Assembly: GCA_963932145.1 (NCBI GenBank)
Contig: OZ010600.1
Location: forward strand, 51,907,157 to 51,971,156
DNA: 64,000 nt
Direction: 5' to 3'
Origin: Acanthosepion lycidas
Lineage: Eukaryota > Mollusca > Cephalopoda > Sepiida > Sepiidae
The notes under the pieces were generated by a model that saw nothing but the letters and a program-made list of their open reading frames with translations, was not told the DNA's origin and did not search any database. This document shows positions 22,374 through 33,933 of this stretch, one piece after another; position 1 is the stretch's first letter, and the number at the start of each line of letters is the position of its first letter. Made by a program: the position numbers and the translations under genes.

Positions 22374-23148
22374 ATGAATAAATTGTTGTGATGAAAATAA
22401 AATACTGACATCTCATTTTAACAGATACTTTTACCAAAACTGCACAAAAATATCTTTAAATACTAAATTTACTCAATAAATTGGCATCACTCCTGTCTTC
22501 CAAACGGCTTTGTAATTTCTTGCAGCTCTTCTGGATGGTCTTCTTGTTTGAGTTGGTGAAAGCTGCCATAATCCTTGGCTTCAGTTCAATTTTTGTGTTA
22601 CAAGGAATTTTGTTGGTCTCTCACTTAACTGCACCCCACACATAATAATCAAGGGGGTTGCATTCTGAGGAGTTAGATAGCCAGATGTAAGGGGTTATGT
22701 GGTCACAGGAATTGTCTGAAAGTTATGACTAGTTTCTCCTGCTTGTGTGGCATGGTGCAGGGTCCTGTTGCCAGACATAGGATCTTCTTCAAGGCACTTG
22801 TTGGAAGCCTCTGTATTGAATTTGACGCCCTGTGGGAACATGAATAGAGGCATAACATTGCCATCATGATGTTGGCTGGACATATCATCCAATTCTTTCT
22901 AAATCCTTTGCACTGTCCTCAGGTTGACACTCAAACACTCTGAAATGTTTATATTGGACCTTCTGGCATGAATGCCAAGCAGTACAACATGCGATTTCCA
23001 TATTTCTGGTGGCGTGAATTGCATCATGGATTTTCTCACAGATTGTGTCCAACTGACCCTACTATATTGTGCCGTCAACAAAAACAAACAATGTGCATGC
23101 GTGAAATTAAAGATATAAAATAGTGACAATTTACCCATCACACCCTGG
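22369..23148 (-). mobile_element. Internally deleted mariner element, copy A
   Basis: On the - strand the left terminus CCAGGGTGTGATGGGTAAAT starts beside TA at 23,149-23,150. It is followed by an N-terminal helix-turn-helix part (VVLLGIHARRSNINISECLS, VNLRTVQRI). The C-terminal block YIWLSNSSECNPLDYYVWGA and ETNKIPCNTK ends before the terminus near 22,369. The element is about 780 bp against about 1.3 kb for complete mariners and frames are broken. Both halves align with copy B at 32,953-33,810. Confidence 0.8.
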
Positions 23149-23349
23149 TATGTATATATTAAAGAAAAACAAAAACTGTTTATAGAACCAAGAGACCACT
23201 TAACAGAACCTAAAACTCTTATCCAGATAATTTCTTGAATACAAATGATAATACTGAAAAAAAGAAACAGGGAAAAAAAAGGCCTAACACAAATTTACTC
23301 GGTAAAGTGTTTGAAGCCTAGATTGCCTAGACCAAACAAAAAATGCTTA

Positions 23350-23352
<3 letters not shown>

Positions 23353-23388
<36 letters not shown>
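23353..23388. repeat. (TA)n microsatellite hosting a MITE
   Basis: Alternating TA directly preceding the palindromic element at 23,389. Confidence 0.95.
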
Positions 23389-23392
<4 letters not shown>

Positions 23393-23466
23393 GTTTGGCC
23401 CCAAAATTTGTTCAGTTTATTAAGTAAATTTTCAGCTTAACTGAACAAACTTCTTGGCCAGCCCAA
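23389..23466. mobile_element. 78-bp palindromic mariner-type MITE with TA flanks
   Basis: It begins TTAGGTTTGGCC and ends GGCCAGCCCAA. About 28-base terminal inverted repeats share TTTGTTCAGTT at their inner ends. TA dinucleotides flank both sides (23,387-23,388 and 23,467-23,468). The TTAGG/TTGGG start followed by GGCC is typical of mariner termini. Confidence 0.8.
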
Positions 23467-23869
23467 TATATATAACTACTACGTAATGTATGTGTTTACT
23501 TCCTTGGCGAAACTACTTCAGACTCATAAGTTTTAGTAACAAAGTCTGTCATATATATTATACTGGGTGAGGAAGAAATACAATATACTTCAATTACAAT
23601 TTTATATAAAGCATGCAAAAGGAACAGAGAAGCTTGGCTTTAAATTTTTTAAACTTTTTATATACAGTGTATTTAGATGCATGACTTGGTTGACCTTATT
23701 CATCTTTCTGTTGTCATTGTTTTTATTTTCATCACTTTTGTTTTTAAATATCCCAAATTGTATTAGTAAGAAAGAAGATATGTTGTATGATCTTGGACAT
23801 AAATTTAATGTAGAAGATTCAAAGACTGGTGCACTTTCAAAGCAATATTAATCTGATAAACTTAGAATA

Positions 23870-24660
23870 TAAAATTGAATTTACAGATGAAACTGAAACA
23901 AAGACTACCTTTCTGTAATAACCTTATTAAATGTCTATTGAAAATCTGCCAACAAAAATGATCTAATTAAACTTTCATTCACACCACAAAACAATAATTA
24001 GCAAATAATTAAAGGTCTCTACTTTAGAACACCTAGAATTTGTAGCCCACAATTTTTACTCAAAGAAAAATACATTAAAAAACATAATTGAAAAACTTAC
24101 TATTTATCTTAATTATTTTATATATAATGCAAAGAGGAAAGCTTACAAAATTCACAAGAAGAAAATGACAGAAATAGCTTTGATAAATCATAATACTATC
24201 TACCAACTTAATAACAGCTACAACTGAAAAGAATTTATCCAAACTTAATAAAATAATTTGTTTCAACTACTATAAAAATAAGAGATTTAAGTAAGATAAA
24301 ACAACTTTAAAATCAATGAAGGAATTTACAAAATAAACTGCAAAAAATGTTCCCAAAAAGCAAAAGTGAAACATCTAGGAATTTAAATAAGATTATATGA
24401 ATACAAAAGAGATTTTTAACAAAACAATACACTAGAGCATTAGTCATTCATCATAAGTACTCTGACCCTATTTTTGATTTAATGAATACAGTTTTGATTA
24501 AAGGAAAAAACAATTTATGGTAAATGTATTAAAATGCAATAATTTTGTAATCCTTTATGATAAATTTACAATCAGAATCATACGTGTCTCCTTTCTTCAC
24601 AAAACTAATGCTGACATAATTTTGATATTTAAAAACAAGAGCTCCAAAATTAGCATTAAA
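23870..24660 (+). pseudogene. Penelope-like element remnant (RT thumb plus GIY-YIG)
   Basis: Reading across stops: HLEFVAHNFYSKKN, NIIEKLTIYLNYFIYNAKRK, then INEGIYKINCKKCSQKAK (the GIY part) and LYEYKRDF, NNTLEH at 24,390-24,450. This is the usual order of RT end, connector and endonuclease in Penelope-like proteins. The YIG half and many codons are lost. Similar in layout to 50,715-52,110. Confidence 0.7.
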
Positions 24661-24779
24661 AATTTGGCATTAAAAATTTAAAGCTAAATATCCATGTATC
24701 TTTAGCATTTTTTATGCGAAATTGTGAGTCATATTCTCCATCCATCATATATAGGCAGGGCAGCAAATATTCTTTAAGG

Positions 24780-24787
<8 letters not shown>

Positions 24788-24873
<86 letters not shown>
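24788..24873. repeat. (CT)n(TA)n(TG)n compound microsatellite
   Basis: Three dinucleotide blocks in sequence. Confidence 0.97.
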
Positions 24874-24874
<1 letters not shown>

Positions 24875-25324
24875 AATTTCTTTATCTGAGAAGGATTATT
24901 CATTATTTTGGAAGAAAAGTTGATTAATAAAATTAATCAAAACAAAATGTCTGTTGTCTTTATATTAATGTGTATGATTGTGCTTTAAAAAAAAAAAAAT
25001 TATTACAGCTAGCCCAAAACTACTAAATCTCATCAGTAATATAAAATATATAAGAGAGACAGAAAGTTCAACTTCATTTCTCATTTTTTGAGAAACAAGG
25101 CGGGCATGTCCAAAAATTCTAATTTTTCTCATCTTTTCTCATCATGATTCTATTTAGTCAAAAGGCCTACTAATATACAATAAATATTAGTCTTATTATC
25201 AACATTATTATTTTTGTTGTTTTTTTTTATCTCTTGAATATTTTTCATCAGCCTGCTATATCCCCCCCACACACACATGTGTGTGTGTGTATGTGCAAAT
25301 GTATCAATATATAGGGCGTCTATT

Positions 25325-25615
25325 TCTGTGTGTTTTTGATATTTATGGAGGACACTTAGATTTAGAATCAGACAATTGAAATTTCTAGGTCATATAACAA
25401 GGAAAGATGGCTTCAAAAATTTAACACTCACATGACATTTCAAAGAAAAGCAGTAAATAGCCTACCTAAGAAGCTTATATAAATGCTTCACAGAACAGGG
25501 ATTAGAAGAGATAGCAAAAAAACAAACACTGCTAAAAAGGGTAAGAAGTTGTGGAGAACCATGATTGCCCACGCTCTGAAGGGTCATGGCACACAGAAAT
25601 ATAGCATAAAACCAA
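25325..25615 (+). pseudogene. LINE endonuclease/RT C-terminal remnant
   Basis: RQLKFLGHITRKDGFKNLTL, then (frame change) AYLRSLYKCFTEQGLEEIAK and a WRTMIAHALKGHGT-like end at 25,553-25,600. Same family as 17,205-17,640, which supplies the missing middle. Confidence 0.75.
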
Positions 25616-26162
25616 GTTGTGGGTGGTAATGATAGTTTGTATTACCTCAATTTTTTAAATGATGTCTGCTTTTTATCTTGTACTGGTAAGAAATACACCA
25701 CTTTCTCAATTACTTGGGCATGTGTGTATGTGCACATATTGTTATTAATACATTTTCTGTAACATTTCTTATGTATGAGTCAATATGTATTTATTGTAAT
25801 CTTTCAATAACTTGATTGTGTCTAATTTAAAAAGATTTGTCGTCCTCTCTCTCTCTTAACTCCTCTTGAATTGGCTCAAATTGTAGCCCCAAATTTGATC
25901 TAATTTCCACTGCTATTACCTAAAATTGCCTCTTTTACATCACTTTCATGCTTCTCTTAGCTTCAACCCGTGTGATCTATTACAAAAAAAAGAAAAGAAA
26001 AATGAACTTTAAAAAAATTACTATACCATACGCATTTTACCGTTGTAAAAAATGTCTTCTAATGAAAAGTGAAACCTATCTCTTTATGTAATTCGGCTTT
26101 TCTCTATAGAAGCCGAATTATATAAAAAAAAACCCTGGCAGCAGATTTTTTTTTCCTTCAAT

Positions 26163-26376
26163 AAAAAAGGAAAAATAGCTGAAAACATGAAAACTAAGAT
26201 GATCAGTCGAGAAAATGAACAAAATGTCAACTTCTTATGAATTGATTCATAATCCATATTTAAGCAACTTCCTGTGTATTTCTTGCTGAGGAGAAAAAGT
26301 TTCATTTGTCTAACAAAATGGCAAAGGTTTGTAGCATTAAGTGATATGCTACTATATCTTTAAAATTTAATATCTC
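26163..26376. repeat. Long direct repeat, copy 1 (copy 2 at 35,667)
   Basis: About 214 bases from AAAAAGGAAAAATAGCTGAA to AAAATTTAATATCTC recur at 35,667-35,882 with only a handful of differences. Flanking sequences differ. No coding signal and no terminal repeats recognised. Confidence 0.9.
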
Positions 26377-26574
26377 CTGAGGAAGAATTGAAGAATGTGT
26401 TTAATTTGTGAAATAGCATAGATTCTAGAATGCAAACGGTAATATGGTAAGACATTAGTTAGAAGCTCTTATGGAAAAAGGTTGCCTTATTTTTAATTAG
26501 CAGGTTGGACAGGGTGATTCTGCTGATTATTACTCTGCTACCAATGTTGATCTAAATAGATTTATAGTGATTTA

Positions 26575-26695
26575 CTAAGTGTAGCTTAGATATAGCACAA
26601 GGCTGATACCCAATGAGGATCAAATTCACTACTCAGTTGTAATTGATCTAGTGAGACAATCTTACTAACCATTACACCACGTTGAAGTGCCACGT
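26575..26695 (-). repeat. tRNA-derived SINE
   Basis: Same order as 6,815-6,965 (TAAGTGTAGCTTAGATATAG tail, degenerate B-box, A-box near ACCATTACACCACGTTG). It abuts the tandem array that follows. Confidence 0.65.
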
Positions 26696-27420
26696 CACAA
26701 CCAGATGTGACATAAAGTGGAGGTTTAAAGTGGGTGTAACAGCAATACTGTGTAAAAATTCCAAAGCCTGCTTGGCACTTCCCCTTTTGGGAACACCTCA
26801 AGTGCTGGCCAATAAATTCAGCCCCCTCCTGAGGGAGAAGTAAAGCCTGTGGGGAAGGCTCCTTGGGGCTCATTATTAAAAGAATATAAATCCCAGTCAA
26901 AGGAAGATGGATTTATAGGTGTTTACTACCGTGCAAATCCTGCAACCAGATGTGACACAAGGGTGTAGTTTTTAAAGTGGGTTTATCAGCAATATCATGG
27001 AAAAATTCTCAAACCCCCTCAGTGCTTCCCCCTTTTTGGGACGCCTCAAGCACCGGGCAATAAACTCAGTCCCCTTCCGAGGGATAGGTAAAGTCTGAGA
27101 GGAAGGCCTCCTGGAGCTTGGGTTAAAATCAAATGATAAATCTTAGCCAAAAGTAAATGGATTTATAGATATCTCCCAGTACACTCAAATCACAACTGGA
27201 TGTGACACAATAGCAATACCATGCAAAAATTCCCAAGCCCCCTTAGCACTTCCTCTGTTGGGGACACCTCAGGTACTGGGCAATAACCCCAGCCTTCTGC
27301 CTAGTGGAAGGCCCCCTGGGGCTTGGGTTAAAATCAAAATTGAATCCCAGCCAAAGGCAAATGGATTTATAGGTTCCCAGTAGAAAAACCATACACCCAA
27401 ATCAGTTATACTGATATATG
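26695..27420. repeat. Tandem array, three units of about 245 bp
   Basis: CAACCAGATGTGACATAAAG (26,699), CAACCAGATGTGACACAAGG (26,943) and CAACTGGATGTGACACAATA (27,193) start successive units. Each continues with CAGCAATA-C-TG, CTTCCCC-TTTTGGG-CACCTCAAG, CAATAAA-TCAGCC and ATGGATTTATAGGT. The third unit is shortened. The sequence is notably GC-richer than its surroundings. Confidence 0.9.
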
Positions 27421-27429
27421 GTGTTAATG

Positions 27430-27600
27430 GATTCATACCATGCTAATACCCTTGGCAAAGATATGAATCCTCCTCTTCTCCCCCCAGCTCTGGATAAATA
27501 GCAGGACAAATCTGCCTCGTCAGTCATGTATTGAAAGATATATGATCGCCTAAGCATGTATCACACATGGCACATAACTGACTGAATGAACATTGTAAGA
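27430..27600 (+). repeat. SINE body
   Basis: GCTAATACCCTTGGCAAAG, ATGAATCCTCCTCTTCTCC, GATAAATAGCAGGACAAATC and AGTCATGTATTGAAAGATA match the 46,108 family. Confidence 0.65.
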
Positions 27601-27999
27601 TAAGCAACTCCCTCCATAAATGATAAACGCCTTAACTCCCATAAATGCAACCAGTGTTAAACTTTTGCTTATAGATTCTTTTTTTTTGTCTCTACTACTG
27701 CCATGAATTTCCTTTGTTACTGAATATGTAATTATTATAGTAAATGAATTTTGATGTATTTGTTTATCAAATCATACCTGACAAAGCTAAGATTACATAA
27801 ACTGCTACTTACAAAATAATGTTTCTATAAAACAAATATGAACAAAGTTATTCAAATCATTATTGAAAATGTCAAATTTTGTCATATAGTAACATTAATT
27901 TCTTTTGTCCTTCAGTAACATTAATTTCTTTTGTCCTTCTAGTATCTTATAGATGTGCACTATTCAAAGCTTGATAACTGATCTTCATCAGTGATCTTC

Positions 28000-28335
28000 C
28001 TGATGTCATCAATTCCCAAGTAGGCATTTATGCAGATGACACTACCATTTACTCTTGTCTCAATAGCAAATTCATCAGAGCTGACAAAGTAAACCTGACT
28101 GCTGCTCTTGAAAAGGACCTCTAATTGGTGGTTAACTGGGGCAGGAAATGGCTTGTAATTTTTAAAGCCTCTAAAACAAAATTGCCCTCATTTAATCACC
28201 ATAGAGAAAATTTTCTTCCTGGAGAGCAACACACTGTAATTTCTTGACCTCACATTTTCAACTGACGTGGAATGGCTACATTAAATCAATAGCTGCATCT
28301 ACTGGAAGAAAAGTTGTTATATTGTGTTGCTGTCC
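28000..28335 (+). pseudogene. LINE (Jockey-like) RT palm fragment with YADD motif
   Basis: The frame reads NSQVGIYADDTTIYSCLNSK, with the catalytic YADD encoded at about 28,029-28,040. It continues VNLTAALEKDL, a stop, then VNWGRKWLVIFKASKTKLPS and FNHHREN. This is the RT palm and the part following it, colinear with the - strand copy at 8,282-9,420. It ends by running into the dispersed repeat at 28,340. Confidence 0.8.
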
Positions 28336-28339
28336 TGGG

Positions 28340-28498
28340 TATGATGATAACTACATCCAACAGCAAGGCCTCTGATCAGGAGGTTTTGAGGAGTGTAGAA
28401 CCACCTCTTAATTGCTGGTGTTCCCAGGTCTGCCTTAACCCAGGGTGGTAGTACCTGTTAGGGTCCTAACTATGGGCAAATAGTTAACCCCAAAACTT
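28340..28498 (+). repeat. Dispersed repeat, copy 2 of the 6,322 family
   Basis: GGAGGTTTTGAGGAGTGTAG, CCTCTTAATTGCTGGTGTTC, GTACCTGTTAGGGTCC, TATGGGCAAATAGTTAACCC. Confidence 0.7.
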
Positions 28499-28685
28499 TT
28501 TTAAGTGCCTATTTGGGAGTATCTTATACATAAATTAACTGAAAATATATCTACATTATAATCATCTGATTTCCAATTGTCAATCTCTGTTACTGTAATG
28601 CAACCAAAAAATGGCATATCATCATGAGATTCTCCATTAGATTTTCCTAACTTGATGAATAAACAAATTTCCAGTTTTTTACAAA

Positions 28686-28870
28686 ATAAGTACATTGGAT
28701 TATTTACCCTATTTACATTGTTCAGACTGTTGTCTTCTTCATTGTTGCCATATTCACAATGTTTCAGCTATTGTATGCTCCAGCCTTCTTCAGGTGATTG
28801 GAATTTTGAACTGAACTCTTTATTTCATTCACTGAGATAGATTGAATAATTACAATACCTCATCTCAGAA
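28686..28870 (-). repeat. SINE-like repeat, fourth family
   Basis: ATTGTTCAGACTGTTGTCTT, CAATGTTTCAGCTATTGTAT, CCTTCTTCAGGTGATTGGAA and ATTTTGAACTGAACTCTTTA occur in the same order at 34,600-34,780, and in mirror at 39,640-39,770. Confidence 0.65.
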
Positions 28871-29294
28871 ATATTGACAGATAAGTACATTGGGTCTGCT
28901 CTAATTACTCAATTTTTGTATATTTATTAAAAAAGCTGAAAAAAATAGGTTAACATTAAAAGAGAAAAACAAACAAGATTGCTAATTGCTGTAATAAATA
29001 ATAATAGCTCTATTTTGTAAATATATATAGGATTAATATAAATAAAACTTGTCAGCTGATGTTATTCAGTACCTCAACTCCAGAGTTTCATAGACAAACT
29101 TTTCTCTGTAATTGTTCAATCTACTCTTCAGCAGGTTTTAGTGATTGACTAGCATTTTTCTCATTTTTCATTATCTTTATACTAAGTTTGATGTAATTAA
29201 CTTATCTGCTAGTTGAGATGCTCTTATTATTTGTGTTAGGTTGATTTTTTTTTTTTTCTCTTTTTGTATGTGTGTATTTGTGTACACACATATA

Positions 29295-29524
29295 CAGGGG
29301 TTAGTCAAAATAATATGAATGCTTATTTAACTAATAAGGTGTTGGGCGTGCATTAGCTTCTAATTATTTTACCTGAAGATAAATAATGACTTAATTAGGT
29401 AGAGAAGCAAGGTAGAGGATAAGTGCTGAGCAGTTACTTTTTATGCCAATTTGATGTTTACAAATACCTAGAAATGCCGGAATTGAAAAAATGCTATTTT
29501 TGAAAGCTGTTCACATTATTCCTG
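29295..29524. mobile_element. Short Tc1-like non-autonomous element (candidate)
   Basis: Left end CAGGGGTTAGTCAAAATAAT preceded by TA. The right end reads, inverted, CAGGAATAATGTGAACAGC and is followed by TA. The termini pair if about ten bases are lost from the right arm. CAGGGGTTGGNCAAAATAAT-type ends are common in Tc1-like elements. No coding part. Confidence 0.5.
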
Positions 29525-29544
29525 TATATTGAGTGTAGTGTTAC

Positions 29545-29548
<4 letters not shown>

Positions 29549-29609
<61 letters not shown>
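29549..29609. repeat. (TA)n microsatellite
   Basis: About 60 bases of alternating TA. Confidence 0.97.
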
Positions 29610-29611
<2 letters not shown>

Positions 29612-30784
29612 TATTAAAAATATGACAAGCATATATATAACTAAGTTTTCATGGATGAAATGTTACTAATATAGGCAGGGAAAATGGAACTGACTTAATT
29701 TTAATCATCTGATATTCAGTTCTCTTCCATCACAGTGTGTTTGATTTTTATCCAAGAAACATTTAATGAAATGTATGCTTGTCATGTTTTTAATAGCATT
29801 TAAAAGAAACAAAAAAAAAAGAAAACAAAACATTACAATATGTGTAACACTACTCTCAGGATATTGAGCACTATTTTCAATAAAATCAACGATAACCTGT
29901 ATATAATCAGAATTACAATTCAATTAAGTAATTAATTGTTTATAGTGTGTGCATGTTTTAAGGTATGCTATATTTATGAATAAAGGTGCTCAATATCAGG
30001 GATAGTGTATATAAATATAAAAGTTGACACTGAGGTCAACACCGAGTGGCGATAGTCTGTTTCATGCAAGCTTCAGGCCATATATATCCCTCACAAATCG
30101 GAGTAACCATCAATTCATTTCTCTTGTTTAATAAGCTAGCGTTATTTAAGTGTTTTAACTAATTTTTCAACAAGGTATATTATTTTCTTTCCCATTGTAA
30201 AATTTAGCTTTTGTTACAATATCCCAGGTGATAACAGGTGTATTAGCATCATTCTTTAATTGCCAAAAATATTTAGAGAGAGCAGTGCTGTTTTATATTG
30301 CCTGAAGTGATGATGGTAGAAACAAAATTTCCAATGATTTTCAGTGGAACCAAAATAAAATTTAACATTGTTACCAGAATGTGTGCTATCTCGGTATGCA
30401 ATATTATCAGACATTCATTGACCATTTATGGGACAGATCATATTTTTTTTTTGGCAGTTGAATGTATTTTTTTTTTAAATTAACATCTTTGTTGAAAATA
30501 TATTTATTTAATATAATGTTGGGATATAGATTTATCGATGTTATTAACACAGCTATAGCTGATCTTAACATTATTTTTGTTAAAAATCTTTTTTAATGTT
30601 GGTGAAGGGTTAAAGTGCTTATGAATTAAATTTAGAAAAATTTTTCCAACATTCATTTGAACATTACAATTAAAAGGGGGATTAAAACATATGTTACACT
30701 TATGGTGTTTCTGTTTATTTTTACCTTTTTGTTTTTTCTAAATACTCTAAATGATACGTCAATAAAGAATCAAACCACAGTTAT

Positions 30785-31375
30785 AAAATTCTAGATAATC
30801 TAACTTGGACTGATTTATGTAAATTATCTACCAACTCCAGCAATAAGGAAATATTTGATAATAATAAAATTAAATATATAAAAGCTTTAGAACTAAGCAG
30901 CCGTAAAGTACATTTAGTGCAAAAAAAAAAAAAAAAGAAACTGTTGGAGTAGAAGTGGTGGTTGTATTTAGCTATTTCAACAGTAAAAGCCTGGGACCTA
31001 CATGCCAATTCATGTATTCAGGGTACTAGGTGAAAAAAGCTCATCAGAGTAGTTGCTATGAAAATATTTGTAGAAAAGACAGAGGGAAACCACACCACAT
31101 TGGTGGGAAATTGACTGAAGTCGAGATGTCTGCTCAGGATCAATTACAAATCCTTCTTTGGATTTTGCCAAGAGTCTTGAGATGTACAACAAAGCACCAG
31201 ACCAGATATGGCAACAGTATTCACTGCATAGACAAATGATAGATTTGTAAATGTGCAAGATGGAGTCTGAGGAAAAAATTTTCTGACACAACAGTGACCC
31301 AACTTTCCTTGCAATAGATACAACTATTGATTCAAAGTTGTCACCCCACTTCAAGTTAGTTGAAAACATGAGGGC
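30785..31375 (-). pseudogene. LINE (Jockey-like) RT C-terminal remnant
   Basis: The - strand frame from 31,369 reads NLKWGDNFESIVVSIARKVG, SILHIYKSIICLCSEYCCHI, WSGALLYISRLLAKSK and SLCLFYKYFHSNYSDELFSP, then breaks. It is colinear with 8,282-9,420 and keeps over 100 codons open, so it is one of the better-preserved copies. Confidence 0.8.
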
Positions 31376-31844
31376 AAGAAGGTGAAGTGTGTAGAGTCTA
31401 GTATGAAAAAAATAGTAAGTTTGTCAAATAAATTTTTTTTTATTAATATAAATATTTAGAAAATTATTTAAATATTTTTTTCTTGTGGTCAGCTCTATGG
31501 TGTTATATCCAGAATAGAAAATTCAAATGGACTTAGCATAATGATAGAAAGAACTTTACAAAATAGATGTTGTGCTGAAAAGGTTGTTTATAAAGAAATT
31601 TTAGAGTTAAAGAGAATTTCTATTACAAATAAATTTTCTCTGTCCATAGAATGGGTCTTTGGCAAGTTGGTGAAATATTTCTAAAGGCTCTAAGCAAGTA
31701 TGAAAATCATGATTATACATAATCGACATGTTAATCTTAATTTTTCAGTGTTTATTTGCATCATCTACAGAATATAATTTTCTAGTGTTTAGGGACTGAT
31801 GTGAATACATATTAAAATATTAAAATTGTGTCTTCTGTTGATAT

Positions 31845-31960
31845 TTATTAAGCTTAACTTAGTTTGGCACAAGGTTACAAGGAAAGAGTATTTTGCCAGA
31901 ATCAACCTCTAATAAATTTATAGGGCTGGCTTGTTAACCAATGCTACCTGATGATGAAGT
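31845..31960 (-). repeat. Degraded tRNA-derived SINE
   Basis: Weak but ordered match to 6,815-6,965: TTAACTTAGTTTGGCACAAGG, then a decayed B-box, then AACCAATGCTACC. Confidence 0.4.
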
Positions 31961-32159
31961 GATTCAATTACTTTATTAATCAAATGTTGATTAAGCAGAT
32001 TTTCAAAGAGTTACCATCTTTCCATTTAAGAAATATCTGATGGATATTGAGTGATTATAAAATTAATAACAGCTTTTAATCAATGCTCTATTCCCTTCAG
32101 GGGAAACTACTCCTATTGCCAAAGTATGCCATTATCAATTTGGCCATGGGAGACCTATC

Positions 32160-32420
32160 TTGATAAAGAAAAATAGGTAATTGAACTTTGCTTTATCATG
32201 ATAGTCTCTTGTGGCCAAATTGGTAACAGCATGCTTTGACTGCAGGATTGGTCTCCTTGATGGAAAAAGAGGATAGATTCAATTCCTGTTGGGAGGTACA
32301 TTTTTCTTTAGTAGCACTTATGGATCTGAGCTAGTTCTTATTAATGTCACTGCTTAAGAGAATAAGCAAAACAGAGATAGCAACTCACATGTGTACCCAC
32401 TGAAGATAATGTTTATAGTA
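32160..32420 (+). repeat. tRNA-derived SINE, second copy of the 12,836 family
   Basis: TTGTGGCCAAATTGGTAACAG (A-box), GATTCAATTCCTGTTGG (B-box), CATTTTTCTTTAGTAGCACT, then TGTGTACCCACTGAAGATAAT. Confidence 0.75.
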
Positions 32421-32952
32421 GTAGTAGTAATAATAATAATAAAACATGAATGTAGAACTAATTCATGTTGTAATGAATGTGCTTAGAACAACAACTACAA
32501 AACTGAAAAAGTGCTTAGGGACAATTGGAAGTGAGACCAAGATTATAGATCTCCCAAAAATCTGCCATCATTTACTCTGTGAGGATTCTCTGAAAAGTCT
32601 TTGAGTTGGGAAGAGTCTTGTCTTGTTGACACCATGTCTCAAGAATAGAATTTCATTGACTATGCCAATGTGTGACACCATGAGATTATATATAATATAA
32701 TTTTGTGTATTTGGGCAGCAACAGCTTTTTTTATACAAGATTTGTTAAAAATGACTGACAAGGTACTGTGGTTAAGTTTTTATTTTAATTTTTTTGTGTT
32801 TTTATAATTTTCTTCTTTTTTGTATATAAATTATGTAGAAATTGTCTGAAAAACAGAACCGTCTTATAATTTTCTCCTTTTCAGGAAATAAATTATAACA
32901 CAAGAAAATTTAAATAAGTTGTCAGTCATTTTTAACAGAACTTGTGTGTGTA

Positions 32953-33805
32953 CTGGGTGAGATGGGTAAATTGTTGCCATTTCATATTTTTAATTTTGCA
33001 TATATATGTTTGTTTTAGATTTTGTCGACTACACAGAATACTAAGGTCAGTTAGGTATCATCTGTTAAGAAAAGAGCACCATGACACAATTCAACGCTGC
33101 CAGAAATTTTGAAATGGCGAGCTATACTGCTTGGCAGTCATACCATAAGCTCCAACAGGAACATTTCATAGTGTTTGGCTGTCAATCTAAGGACAGTGCA
33201 GGAAATTCAGAAAGAGTTGGATGAGTCTAATGGTGATTATGAAGGTATGGTAACTTGGAAAACTCACTCTGATTGTTCTGATAAGAAAAGAACTCCCAAA
33301 TTTGTTGGTGAGGACCTCAGACTAAAACACAGTGGTTTACATCAAGTGTTTTGAGGAAGTAGTGCTACCCTGGGTCAAGAGGGGGCTGCTGGAAGACTTA
33401 TGTCTGGCAACAAGACTGCGACACAAGCAGGAGAAACCAAGCATGGCTGTCAATTTCTGCAACCACATCACCACTTATATCTGGCCACCTAACTGCCCAA
33501 ACTGCAACCCCCTTGATTATTATCTGTGGGGCATAGTTGTGCAAGAGACCAACAAAACTCCTCGTAATACCAAAGATGAACTGAAGGCAAGGATTAACTT
33601 AAACAAAGAGACTGTCCAGAAGAGTTGCAAGAGATCCCAAAATCATTTGGAGGGCGTGATTGAAGCCAATGATTATTTTATTGAATAAATTTACTCCTTG
33701 GTATTTCAAGATATTTTGGTGTAATTTTAGTAAGTATATCTGTTAAAATGAGATGTCAGAGTTCATTTGTTTTTGTAATTTAGATGCCAATTTATCCATT
33801 GTGCC

Positions 33806-33810
<5 letters not shown>
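32953..33810 (+). mobile_element. Internally deleted mariner element, copy B
   Basis: It starts beside TA (32,951-32,952) with CTGGGTGAGATGGGTAAATTG. The right end, inverted, reads AGGGCACAATGGATAAATTG, so the termini pair. Inside, an N-terminal part (ASYTAWQSYHKLQQEHFIVF) with a nearby helix-turn-helix region is followed by a C-terminal frame with ITTYIWPPNCPNCNPLDYYL, WGIVVQETNKTPRNTKDELK and EANDYFIE. The catalytic middle is deleted, so it cannot transpose on its own. Copy A at 22,369-23,148 is the same family in reverse. The 118-codon frame at 33,332-33,688 belongs to this element. Confidence 0.85.
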
Positions 33811-33840
<30 letters not shown>

Positions 33841-33857
33841 ATATATATATATATATA
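33811..33857. repeat. (TG)n(TA)n microsatellite between mariner and MITE
   Basis: About 13 TG units then about 10 TA units. The TA tract resumes after the MITE (33,938-33,976). Confidence 0.97.
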
Positions 33858-33933
33858 TTAGGTTGGTGCGAAAATAATTTCGTTTTCTCACATAGTAACA
33901 TATGTTAGAAAACGAAATTATTTTCGCACCAAC

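Noticed and set aside
33332..33688. 118-codon gene
   Set aside because: The PNCNPLDYYLWG and NKTPRNTKDELK motifs show it is the C-terminal end of a deleted mariner transposase.
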